64,000 nt of DNA, from positions 5,018,501 to 5,082,500 of the forward strand of contig NZ_CP088149.1 of assembly GCF_002845275.2 (NCBI RefSeq), given 5' to 3'. This DNA comes from Pseudomonas sp. S06B 330 (lineage in GTDB: Bacteria > Pseudomonadota > Gammaproteobacteria > Pseudomonadales > Pseudomonadaceae). Positions 17,644-25,319 of the stretch are shown here, piece by piece. Numbering within the stretch: position 1 is the first letter of the stretch; every line of letters starts with the position of its first letter. A program made the translations under genes and the position numbers. Under the pieces are notes generated by a model. It was not told the origin of the DNA, made no database searches, and was given only the letters and a program-made list of their open reading frames with translations.

Positions 17644-17683
17644 GAACTGCTCTCCGCCGGGATATGCCTTAGAGCGTAGTCGC

Positions 17684-18196
17684 TCACAGCAGCAGGGTCA
17701 TCTGACGCTCGAAGCCCCTGCGGGCGCGGTATCCATCACCCGTGTAGGTCCAGCCTGTGGCCTGGTAAAAAGCAAGGGCCGCATGGTTGTCCAGATCCAC
17801 TGACAACTGAAGACGCCCTACATCTGGCCACACAGTGCGCACCAGGCTCGGCAAGGCGGTCATGCAAAATCGCCCCAGCCCTTGCCCTTGTTGTCGTCGA
17901 TCAACCTGCAAAGCGCTCAGCATGGCTGCATCAGCCTCGGCCCAGGCCGACAGAAACGCGCCGCGCTGAAGCAGCAGGAACGCCTGCGGTACGCTGTCCA
18001 GCAACACCACCACACCACGCATGTCATCACTGTCGACACTCAGCAAGATATACAGCGCACTGGAAATGTCCCCGGCAAAACGCCGTTGCTCGGGGTGCAC
18101 CTCGATGTCTATCAGCTGGTCGCGCTGCGTCTGGCTCAGGTCGCGGTAGTCAGTCAACTGCACTGCTAGGTCTCGCATAGGGATCAATGAAGGCAT
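17684..18196 (-). CDS. GNAT-family N-acetyltransferase
   Basis: About 170 aa with a single GNAT fold. The acetyl-CoA motif appears as QVDRRQQGQGLGR (R/Q-x-x-G-x-G/A type), and the C-terminal DNHAALAFYQATGW block is typical. The substrate is unknown. The start is uncertain (GTG 18202, ATG 18196 or ATG 18178), since no good ribosome binding site stands out; I used 18196. It lies upstream of the DJ-1 family gene on the same strand with a 41-base gap. Confidence 0.85.
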   Translation of the reverse strand: MPSLIPMRDLAVQLTDYRDLSQTQRDQLIDIEVHPEQRRFAGDISSALYILLSVDSDDMRGVVVLLDSVPQAFLLLQRGAFLSAWAEADAAMLSALQVDRRQQGQGLGRFCMTALPSLVRTVWPDVGRLQLSVDLDNHAALAFYQATGWTYTGDGYRARRGFERQMTLLL

Positions 18197-18239
18197 CGAC
18201 ACGGAATCTGTCGATATCTGCAGTGTATCGCGACATTAA

Positions 18240-18268
18240 TTACCGCTCGCCGAGCATGCTGGTATGAT
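18240..18268 (+). promoter_or_regulatory. Probable sigma-70 promoter of the purine permease-trmA unit
   Basis: An extended -10 (TGG then TATGAT at 18263-18268) is spaced 17 bases from a weak -35 TTACCG (18240-18245). It lies about 110 bases upstream of the permease start. I saw no purine-riboswitch architecture in this leader. Confidence 0.45.
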
Positions 18269-18379
18269 GCGCGGCTTTTTTCCGACCCAATCAAATTCCA
18301 CAAGCCGTCTGGTACGGTCTGTGCTTTGCTGAGGGGGTCGATACATTCACGGCGCCGGGGCGCGCCACGGGGAGCAGGC

Positions 18380-19675
18380 ATGCTGGAAAGGCTGTTTCAA
18401 CTAAAGGCACACAACACCAATGTCCGCACCGAAATACTCGCGGGCGTGACCACCTTCCTGGCCATGGCCTATATCCTGTTCGTCAACCCGAGCATTCTCG
18501 GCGAAACCGGCATGGACAAGGGCGCGCTGTTCGTCGCCACCTGCTTGGCAGCGGCCATCGGCTCGACGACCATGGGCCTGATCGCCAACTACCCGATTGC
18601 CCTGGCACCCGGCATGGGCCTCAACGCCTTCTTCACCTACACCGTGGTCCTGCATATGGGCCACACCTGGCAGGTGGCTCTGGGCGCGGTATTCATTTCG
18701 GCCGTGTTGTTCTTCCTGCTGTCGATCTTTCGCATCCGTGAATGGATCGTCAACAGCATTCCGTTGCCACTGCGCTCGGCCATCGCTGCCGGTATCGGCC
18801 TGTTCCTGGCGCTGATTGCCCTGCACAATGCCGGTATCGTTGTGGATAACCAAGCGACCCTGGTGGGCCTGGGCGACCTCAAGCAACCCGCACCGATCCT
18901 CGCCACCCTGGGCTTCTTCCTGATTGTTGCCCTGGAAGCGCTGAAAGTACGTGGTGCGGTCCTGATCGGCATCCTGGTGGTGACCGTCGCCTCGATCGGC
19001 CTGGGCTTTACTCCATTCGCCGGCGTGGTCTCGATGCCACCGTCGCTGGCCCCAACCTTCCTGCAGCTGGACATCAAGGGTGCCCTGGATGTCGGTCTGA
19101 TCAGCGTGATCTTCGCCTTCCTGTTCGTTGACCTGTTCGACAACTCCGGCACCCTCATCGGCGTGGCCAAACGTGCCGGCCTGATGCGCAAGGACGGCCA
19201 TATGCCGAAGATGGGCCGCGCCCTGATCGCCGACAGTACCGCTGCGATGGCCGGTTCCCTGCTGGGCACCTCGACCACCACCAGCTACATCGAATCGGCA
19301 GCAGGCGTGAGTGCTGGTGGGCGCACTGGCCTGACCGCAATCGTGGTTGCCATCCTGTTCCTGCTGGCGCTGTTCTTTGCGCCGCTGGCCGGTAGCGTGC
19401 CAGCCTTCGCCACTGCGCCAGCGCTGCTGTTCGTCGCCGTGTTGATGGCCTCGGGCCTGGCTGAAATAAACTGGGACGACGTCACCGAAGCCGCCCCGGT
19501 AGTGATCACTGCCCTGGCGATGCCGCTGACCTACTCGATCGCCAACGGCATCGCTTTCGGTTTCATTTCCTGGACCGCGATCAAACTGATCTCCGGCCGC
19601 CGCGGTGACCTGAACCCGGCGCTGGTGATCCTGTCGATCCTGTTCGTCATCAAGTTGGGTTGGTACAACGCATGA
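18380..19675 (+). CDS. AzgA-type NCS2 purine permease (adenine/guanine/hypoxanthine)
   Basis: 431-aa inner-membrane proton symporter of the AzgA branch of NCS2, distinct from the NAT-branch permease at 6 kb. Family blocks are clear: [54 protein letters not shown] and the [13 protein letters not shown] motif of the substrate site. Start set at ATG 18380 with GGGGAGCA before it; the frame upstream is not family-like. Its stop overlaps the trmA start (ATGA), implying coupled translation of a purine importer with a tRNA methylase. Confidence 0.93.
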   Translation: MLERLFQLKAHNTNVRTEILAGVTTFLAMAYILFVNPSILGETGMDKGALFVATCLAAAIGSTTMGLIANYPIALAPGMGLNAFFTYTVVLHMGHTWQVALGAVFISAVLFFLLSIFRIREWIVNSIPLPLRSAIAAGIGLFLALIALHNAGIVVDNQATLVGLGDLKQPAPILATLGFFLIVALEALKVRGAVLIGILVVTVASIGLGFTPFAGVVSMPPSLAPTFLQLDIKGALDVGLISVIFAFLFVDLFDNSGTLIGVAKRAGLMRKDGHMPKMGRALIADSTAAMAGSLLGTSTTTSYIESAAGVSAGGRTGLTAIVVAILFLLALFFAPLAGSVPAFATAPALLFVAVLMASGLAEINWDDVTEAAPVVITALAMPLTYSIANGIAFGFISWTAIKLISGRRGDLNPALVILSILFVIKLGWYNA

Positions 19676-20757
19676 GTGCTGTCTTCGACCCTTCGACCTA
19701 CACCCAACAGCTCGACGCCAAGGCTGCACGCCTGCGTGAGCTGTTGGCGCCTTTCGATGCCCCGGATCCTGCGCTGTTCGACTCGCCACGTGAGCACTAC
19801 CGCCTGCGTGCCGAGTTCCGGCTGTGGCGTGAGAACGAACAGCGCTTCTACGCAATGTTCGCCCCGGGCGAGAAACACACGCCGATTCTGATCGAAGACT
19901 TTCCCATCGCAAGCCTGCGCATCAATCAACTGATGCCGCAACTCAAGGCCGCCTGGCAAGCCAGCTCAGCGCTGAGCTTCAAGTTGTTCCAGGTCGAGTT
20001 CCTGACCACCTTGGCGGGCGATGCGATGATCACCCTGTGCTACCACCGTCCACTGGACGAGCATTGGGAAGCCGCTGCGCAGCAGTTGGCCAAAGACCTG
20101 GACGTGAGCATCATCGGTCGCTCCAAAGGCAAGCGTGTGGTGATCGGCCGCGACTATGCAGTGGAAGAACTGCAGATTGCCGGACGTACCTTCCGCTACC
20201 GCCAACCAGAAGGCGCCTTTACTCAGCCTAACGGTGCAGTGAACCAAAAGATGCTCAACTGGGCCTATGAGGCTCTGGGAGAGCGTCAGGACGACCTGCT
20301 GGAGCTCTACTGCGGTAACGGCAATTTCACTCTGCCGTTGGCTACTCGGGTACGCAAGGTGCTGGCCACCGAGATCAGCAAGACATCGGTCAACGCTGCC
20401 CTGCATAACCTCGATGACAACGCTGTGGATAACGTGCGCCTGGTGCGGCTGTCCGCCGAAGAGTTGACCGAAGCACTGAATGAAGTGCGCCCGTTCCGCC
20501 GACTGGAAGGGATTGACCTGAAGAGCTACCAGTTTGGCAGCGTCTTCGTCGACCCACCGCGTGCAGGCATGGATCCGGACACCTGCGAGCTGACCCGGCG
20601 TTTCGACAACATCCTGTACATCTCTTGCAACCCGGAAACGCTGGCGGCGAACATCGCCCAGTTGCACGATACGCATCGTATCGAGCGCTGCGCATTATTC
20701 GACCAGTTTCCGTATACCCACCATATGGAAAGTGGCGTGTTACTGGTTCGGCGTTGA
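19672..20757 (+). CDS. trmA: tRNA (uracil(54)-C(5))-methyltransferase TrmA
   Basis: SAM-dependent enzyme that makes ribothymidine at position 54 of the T-loop of all tRNAs, 361 aa (E. coli 366). Visible: the SAM-binding [16 protein letters not shown] segment, DPPRAGMD, and the catalytic YISCNPETL with the nucleophilic Cys followed by the conserved Glu. The start is the ATG overlapping the upstream stop. A long GC-rich hairpin follows. Confidence 0.96.
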   Translation: MSAVFDPSTYTQQLDAKAARLRELLAPFDAPDPALFDSPREHYRLRAEFRLWRENEQRFYAMFAPGEKHTPILIEDFPIASLRINQLMPQLKAAWQASSALSFKLFQVEFLTTLAGDAMITLCYHRPLDEHWEAAAQQLAKDLDVSIIGRSKGKRVVIGRDYAVEELQIAGRTFRYRQPEGAFTQPNGAVNQKMLNWAYEALGERQDDLLELYCGNGNFTLPLATRVRKVLATEISKTSVNAALHNLDDNAVDNVRLVRLSAEELTEALNEVRPFRRLEGIDLKSYQFGSVFVDPPRAGMDPDTCELTRRFDNILYISCNPETLAANIAQLHDTHRIERCALFDQFPYTHHMESGVLLVRR

Positions 20758-20763
20758 ACTGAA

Positions 20764-20795
20764 CGTCACAGGCGTCGCCCCAAGCGCCTGTGACG
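20764..20795 (+). terminator. Strong hairpin after trmA, no T tract
   Basis: CGTCACAGGCG and CGCCTGTGACG form a perfect 11-bp stem with a 10-base loop, 6 bases after the trmA stop. Without a T run it may end transcripts poorly and could mainly protect the 3' end. Confidence 0.6.
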
Positions 20796-20825
20796 GGCTG
20801 AAAATCTCAAGGAGCATCGTCCCCG

Positions 20826-21731
20826 ATGGACCAATTCAGCGCCATGCAGACCTTTCGCCGTGTGGTTGACCACGGCAGTTTCAGCGCTGCAGCCGTCCTG
20901 ACTGGCCAATCCCATACCGTGTTGTCACGTCAGGTCAAGAATCTCGAACGCCAACTAGGCAGCCAACTCCTCCACCGTACTACCCGGCGCCTGCAGTTGA
21001 CTGAGGCAGGCACGATGTTCTACCGCCACTGCGTACAAATTCTTGACCAGATGGATGCCATGACCCTGGAGCTCTCCGAGCACCAGCAGCAACCTTCCGG
21101 TACCTTACGCCTGAGCGTCTCCAGTGCCTTTGGCGAGCTGGAACTGGGGCACTGGCTACCGGGCTTCGTTGAACGCTATGCGCAAATACGCATCGAGCTG
21201 TGTTGCACAGACCGATTCGTTGACATGCTCGAAGAGAACATCGATCTGTGCCTGCGGGTTACTGATCATCTGCCAGATTCGAGTTTGGTTGCACGAAAGC
21301 TGGCACCCAGCGAAGTCATTCTGGTCGCCGCCCCGTCCTACCTCAGGCGGTTACCTAACCCCATCAACGCCGATAATCTGGGTGAGCATCCGCTGCTGAG
21401 CTACAACCGCCTAGCGCAGCCACAGCGCCTGCAACTTACCGAGCCATCGGGCAGTCAACGTGAGATGGTGATGCCCAGCCGTGTCAGCGCCAACTCACCG
21501 ATGGCCTTACGAGCCGCTGCCATCGGCGGGCTGGGCATCGCCAGCTTTGATCGTTTTATCGTCGATGATGCCGTGAAAGATGGGCGTCTGGTGCAGTTAC
21601 TCCCAGACTGTCAGCAACCGTCACGTACGCTGTATGCGCTCTACCCTCACAGCCGCTACCTAGCACCGAAGGTTCGCGCGCTATTGGACTATGTTCAAGC
21701 CTACTATCAGCGGCCGCGCTGGGGCCATTAG
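20826..21731 (+). CDS. LysR-family transcriptional regulator
   Basis: 301 aa with an N-terminal winged helix-turn-helix (MDQFSAMQTFRRVVDHGSFSAAAVLTG..., residues 1-60) and a LysR substrate-binding domain, of the CrgA/DsdC-like subgroup. Preceded by AAGGAGCATCGTCCCC. A cupin gene follows on the same strand 96 bases later, which may be a target; no effector can be named. Confidence 0.9.
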   Translation: MDQFSAMQTFRRVVDHGSFSAAAVLTGQSHTVLSRQVKNLERQLGSQLLHRTTRRLQLTEAGTMFYRHCVQILDQMDAMTLELSEHQQQPSGTLRLSVSSAFGELELGHWLPGFVERYAQIRIELCCTDRFVDMLEENIDLCLRVTDHLPDSSLVARKLAPSEVILVAAPSYLRRLPNPINADNLGEHPLLSYNRLAQPQRLQLTEPSGSQREMVMPSRVSANSPMALRAAAIGGLGIASFDRFIVDDAVKDGRLVQLLPDCQQPSRTLYALYPHSRYLAPKVRALLDYVQAYYQRPRWGH

Positions 21732-21792
21732 TGCAAAAAAAGCACAAGCCATGGGCAATTCCTGCCGTATTTCTGCACAGACCTCCCAGTTA

Positions 21793-21820
21793 ACCTTCGT
21801 GTACTCCACTCAACGAAGGT
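21793..21820 (+). promoter_or_regulatory. Inverted repeat covering the cupin ribosome binding site
   Basis: ACCTTCGT and ACGAAGGT (perfect 8-bp arms, 12-base spacer) place the Shine-Dalgarno AAGG in the 3' arm, 8 bases before the cupin ATG at 21828. As RNA the stem would hide the ribosome site; as DNA it could be an operator. Confidence 0.45.
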
Positions 21821-21827
21821 GCTTCCC

Positions 21828-22274
21828 ATGAATGCTTTGAAAACGACCCTGGCCAGTCTGACCCTGGTCGCCATCACCCTTTCTGCTGCCGCTCACGCTG
21901 AAAGCAAACCCGAAGCCTTGATCTCACTGCCCTACGCCGATCTAAAGTGGCAGGTAGTGCCTAACACCAATGGCGCAGTGACTTACGCCAACACCGACGA
22001 GGACATCTTCGGCAACGGTGACTACTCGGCCTTTGTTACCTTCAAGGCGGGCACCGACAACGGCCTGCACACCCACAGCAAAAGCTTGCCGACCGTGGTC
22101 TTGAAAGGCACGTTCTATGCGGTCATTGATAAAGTGCGCACCGAGTTCCCGGCCGGCTCGTACTACAAGCTACCGGCTAATCGAGTGCATGAAAGCGGTT
22201 GCACTGCCGAAGCTGATTGCCTGTTGTTCCAATACCAGAGCGACAAATACGATCTGGTACCGGCCAAAAGCTGA
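21828..22274 (+). CDS. Exported cupin-domain protein (DUF4437-like)
   Basis: 148 aa with a clear signal peptide (MNALKTTLASLTLVAITLSAAAHA, cleavage after residue 24). The mature part is a small cupin with candidate metal ligands in LHTHSK and RVHESG. It has two cysteines late in the chain (SGCTAEADC), possibly a disulfide in the periplasm. The start is ATG 21828; a GTG three codons earlier is an alternative. Function unknown. Confidence 0.78.
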   Translation: MNALKTTLASLTLVAITLSAAAHAESKPEALISLPYADLKWQVVPNTNGAVTYANTDEDIFGNGDYSAFVTFKAGTDNGLHTHSKSLPTVVLKGTFYAVIDKVRTEFPAGSYYKLPANRVHESGCTAEADCLLFQYQSDKYDLVPAKS

Positions 22275-22322
22275 AGTTCTGAATGTCCTTCACGACACGG
22301 GCTTGTCCCGTGTCAGGCGCCT

Positions 22323-23489
22323 TCAGCCCAGCCCCGAACACACTAACAACGGCACCTTCTGGTCGTCATCGGTCAATGCACCATGATGACCACGCCATTG
22401 GCTGGGGTGTTTTTCCACCGCACTCCGAATAAGCCCGCCAGCGCCGGTGGGCACCACGATCAGGTCGCCAATTCGTGCTTCGGCCTGGCTCAATAGCACA
22501 TCACCAAACAGTCCTGCGGCAATTGCCTGAGACTTGCTCCAGACGTTGTAAGCATCCCCTAAGCGGTTCTGCCAACGCTCGTGTACACGGTCTTGCTGGT
22601 GCTCGTGGATGTACAGGTAACGTGCACGAATATCACCGGCAATCGCCCGCACTCCCTCCTGCAGAACTGGATCGAGGTCGAAATCACGCACCTGCTCGCT
22701 GTCTAGCGCCACCATGCCATGGTCGGCAATCACCATCAGTTGGACCCTTTCAGGCAGCACCTGAGCAATGGCACGGGCCAACTGATCGGCAATTTCCAAT
22801 TGTTTGATCCAGCCTTCTGAACCTGGGCCGAACAGATGGCCGGCAAAGTCCAGGTCGCCGAAATAAGCAAAGCAGAAGGCCGCCTCGGGCCTGTCCAACG
22901 CCGCTTTGATCAGTTCGGGATATGCCTCGTAGGCCGGTGCCGGAAGGATCTGCCCCGCCTTGTAGATAGCCTTGCTGAAGGCTGAATTGGCAAACCGTCC
23001 AAGCATGACCGTACTGATGGCTATGCCTTGCTTACTGGCCAGGCTCCAGGCATCGTCTGGCACGATGAAAGATTCTGGCGCCGGTGCAGCACCGGGTTCT
23101 GTCTCACTTTGCAATGCGGCGGTGGTCCACACCAACGGCGACAACTCGGTGTGTGGGTCCAGTGCAAAACTGCAGCCGACAATGCCATGGGCGCCACTGC
23201 CTAAGCCTGATGTAACCGAGGCCAGACTGGTGGCAGTGGTGGCCGGGAAGCCCACACGAAAATGTGCATCATCCTGCATCAACGAGGCGAGAAATGGCGC
23301 GTGCCTGGCGTAAGCCTGCAATAGGTTCCAGCCCAACCCGTCGATCAACAGCAGACAGGTCGCTGGTGAGCGATCAAACCGAAAACTGTTGCGAAAACCC
23401 TGGCCACCAAGACCGGAAAATATCGACTGGGTCAGATTCGCCAAGCCTGGCCAAGTCTCACCTAGCAACTGTGGGTCGTTCAGGGGCAT
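22323..23489 (-). CDS. Alkaline phosphatase superfamily nucleotide pyrophosphatase/phosphodiesterase
   Basis: About 388 aa, no signal peptide seen. It has the alkaline-phosphatase superfamily metal core: LLLIDGLGWNLL (first Asp), the TTATSLASV segment holding the Thr nucleophile typical of NPP enzymes, and VIADHGMV (Asp-His pair). Likely hydrolyses phosphodiester or pyrophosphate bonds in the cytosol; substrate unknown. AAGGAG favours the second ATG at 23489 (8-base spacing) over the ATG at 23495 (2-base spacing). It is divergent from the quinate/shikimate dehydrogenase gene. Confidence 0.82.
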   Translation of the reverse strand: MPLNDPQLLGETWPGLANLTQSIFSGLGGQGFRNSFRFDRSPATCLLLIDGLGWNLLQAYARHAPFLASLMQDDAHFRVGFPATTATSLASVTSGLGSGAHGIVGCSFALDPHTELSPLVWTTAALQSETEPGAAPAPESFIVPDDAWSLASKQGIAISTVMLGRFANSAFSKAIYKAGQILPAPAYEAYPELIKAALDRPEAAFCFAYFGDLDFAGHLFGPGSEGWIKQLEIADQLARAIAQVLPERVQLMVIADHGMVALDSEQVRDFDLDPVLQEGVRAIAGDIRARYLYIHEHQQDRVHERWQNRLGDAYNVWSKSQAIAAGLFGDVLLSQAEARIGDLIVVPTGAGGLIRSAVEKHPSQWRGHHGALTDDDQKVPLLVCSGLG

Positions 23490-23593
23490 TGCCATCTCTC
23501 CTTCCGTGGTCAAGTGCAAGCAACAGGTGTAGCACAGGCTGTGCGATCAGCGCACAGAAAAGCCGCCAAGGGGGTGTTCGCCGATTGACCAAG

Positions 23594-23609
23594 TTAACCA
23601 AACGGTACA
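23594..23609. promoter_or_regulatory. Candidate operator TTAACC-AAAC-GGTACA
   Basis: An imperfect dyad 45 bases upstream of the dehydrogenase start. The TAACC-N4-GGT core recurs in related form near 25252, 27302 and 34917, all at promoters of this catabolic island. Confidence 0.5.
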
Positions 23610-23654
23610 TTTTCAATGGAAACCTATTTCCAAGAACAACAATGGAGTTTCCCC

Positions 23655-24515
23655 ATGAATCCGGCCCCCTCTTCCGGCATTCTCGCCGGGCTGATCGGCG
23701 CAGGCATCCAGGCCTCGCGTACCCCGGCATTGCATGAGCACGAAGGCCACGCCCAGGGTTTGAATTATCTGTACCGGCTGATCGATCTGGATCAACTGAA
23801 GCTCGATAGCAGCGCTTTGGAACAATTACTCACCGCCGCAGAGTCCATGGGTTTCACCGGCCTGAATATCACCTTCCCGTGTAAACAGGCGATCCTGCCG
23901 CTGCTTGATGAGTTGTCTCCTGAAGCCCGCGGCATTGGCGCAGTCAATACCGTGGTGCTCAAGGACGGCAAGCGCATCGGACATAACACTGACTGCCTGG
24001 GTTTCGCCGAAGGCTTTCGCCGTGGTCTGGTCGAAGCACCGCGGCGTCGGGTCGTACAGATGGGGGCCGGTGGTGCTGGCGCGGCTGTGGCCCATGCGAT
24101 GCTTGCGGAAGGGGTTGGTCAGTTGACTGTATTCGATGTCGAAGTGGCGCGGGCGCAGGCGCTGGTGGATAACCTCAATGCACATTTCAGTGGTGCCCTG
24201 GCGCGTGTCGGCCATGATTTGGCCTGCGCTCTGGGTGAAGCTGACGGGCTGGTCAACACCACGCCCATGGGCATGGCCAAACTGCCGGGCATGCCGGTGC
24301 CCAAGGCATTGCTCAGAGCCGATCTGTGGGTGGCAGAAATTGTCTATTTCCCGCTGGAAACCGAACTGTTGCGTGAAGCCCGGGCCCTGGGCTGCCGCAC
24401 GCTGGATGGTTCAAACATGGCCGTATTTCAGGCGGTGAAGGCGTTCGAATTGTTCAGCGGCCTAAAACCAGATGCAGTACGGATGCTTGCGCACTTCAAT
24501 CATATGGGCGGCTGA
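23655..24515 (+). CDS. Quinate/shikimate dehydrogenase, probably NAD-dependent
   Basis: 286-aa member of the AroE/YdiB/QsuD superfamily. Catalytic pair intact: K77 (NITFPCK) and D113 (HNTD). The substrate-site motif is SRTP (21-24) instead of the SxSP of biosynthetic AroE. The dinucleotide loop GAGGAG (138-142 region) is followed at the end of strand 2 by FD161, an acid that should exclude NADP phosphate and favour NAD, as in catabolic enzymes. Start ATG 23655 has TGGAG at good spacing. Neighbouring quiC supports oxidation of shikimate to 3-dehydroshikimate or of quinate to 3-dehydroquinate. Confidence 0.85.
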   Translation: MNPAPSSGILAGLIGAGIQASRTPALHEHEGHAQGLNYLYRLIDLDQLKLDSSALEQLLTAAESMGFTGLNITFPCKQAILPLLDELSPEARGIGAVNTVVLKDGKRIGHNTDCLGFAEGFRRGLVEAPRRRVVQMGAGGAGAAVAHAMLAEGVGQLTVFDVEVARAQALVDNLNAHFSGALARVGHDLACALGEADGLVNTTPMGMAKLPGMPVPKALLRADLWVAEIVYFPLETELLREARALGCRTLDGSNMAVFQAVKAFELFSGLKPDAVRMLAHFNHMGG

Positions 24516-24535
24516 ACAGCCTCTAACTGACGTGT

Positions 24536-24566
24536 GTCGCCGCCGCAGCCTGACGGCAGCGGCGAC
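24536..24566. terminator. Hairpin between convergent dehydrogenase and TetR genes
   Basis: GTCGCCGC and GCGGCGAC form a perfect 8-bp GC-rich stem in the 61-base gap between the two stops. No strong T run is present on either strand, so efficiency is uncertain. Confidence 0.55.
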
Positions 24567-24576
24567 GACACCATGA

Positions 24577-25242
24577 TCAGGCCTGCAAGAACTTCAACAC
24601 CGACTCGCAAATCATCTCGCGGTGCCGCGCCTTGAGCGCCGCATCCTCGAAATCGACCTGAAAGATCTCGCCAAAGGTGTTGCGATTCGACACCCGATAG
24701 AAGCAGAACGAACTGATCAACAAGTGCACATCCAGCGCTTCTAGCCCCTGACGGAACACGCCTTCAGCCGCCCCGCGACGCAGAATCTCATCCAGCGCGG
24801 TAAGCACAGTCTTATTCATTGAGCGAATGGCCGAGGAGCGCTTTACGTACTCGCCGTGGTGCATGTTCTCGTTGCAAACGATACGCACGAAGTCGACGTT
24901 ACGGTCATGGTGGTCAAAGGTAAATTCCACCAACCGCCGAATGCCCTGGCGCGGTTCAAGCTCAGCCAGGTGCAGGCTGCTCTCGGTATTGCGGATATCA
25001 CCGTAGAGTTTCTCCAATACCTCGACGTACAACTGCTCCTTGCTGTTGAAGTAGTAGTAGATCATGCGCTTGGAGGTCTGGGTGCGCTCGGCGATGGCAT
25101 CCACCCGGGCACCTGCAAGCCCCTGCTGGACGAACTCGCTGATTGCCGCCTGAAGAATGTTCTCGCGGGTCTTTTCCGGGTTGTTCTTGCGACCCTTGCG
25201 CACCGTTTCAGGGGCAGCGCAGAGTGCTGGAGTAGTTGTCAT
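24577..25242 (-). CDS. TetR-family regulator of the quinate/shikimate genes (inferred)
   Basis: 221 aa. The N-terminal TetR DNA-binding domain is clear (KTRENILQAAISEFVQQGLAGARVDAIAERTQTSKRMIYYYF, about residues 24-66), followed by an all-helical ligand domain with a TetR_C-type pattern. It is preceded by an N-terminal basic stretch (RKGRKNNPEK). It lies upstream of no obvious target on its own strand but between the dehydrogenase and quiC, so local control of these is likely. Dyads that it might bind are found at 23594, 25252 and 27302. Confidence 0.88.
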   Translation of the reverse strand: MTTTPALCAAPETVRKGRKNNPEKTRENILQAAISEFVQQGLAGARVDAIAERTQTSKRMIYYYFNSKEQLYVEVLEKLYGDIRNTESSLHLAELEPRQGIRRLVEFTFDHHDRNVDFVRIVCNENMHHGEYVKRSSAIRSMNKTVLTALDEILRRGAAEGVFRQGLEALDVHLLISSFCFYRVSNRNTFGEIFQVDFEDAALKARHREMICESVLKFLQA

Positions 25243-25251
25243 ACGGGACTC

Positions 25252-25266
25252 GTGGCCAACGGTTAA
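25252..25266. promoter_or_regulatory. Candidate autoregulatory site upstream of the TetR gene
   Basis: GTGGC-CAAC-GGTTA, 10 bases upstream of the TetR start codon, overlaps the palindrome GGTTAACC (25261-25268). It keeps the GGTTA half and N4 spacing of the sites at 23594 and 27302 but has a weaker second half. Confidence 0.35.
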
Positions 25267-25319
25267 CCCGGTGATTATGAGCCCCGGGGGATAAGGAAGA
25301 AAGCCTGCCTGCCCCGCGG

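Noticed and set aside
18203..18379. Purine riboswitch before the AzgA-type permease
   Set aside because: No three-way junction or the conserved loop sequences of purine aptamers could be found.
18401..19912. 503-codon minus-strand frame opposite the purine permease and trmA
   Set aside because: Low-complexity, Gln/Arg/Gly-rich translation typical of the antisense of GC-rich coding DNA. It lies fully over two confident genes.
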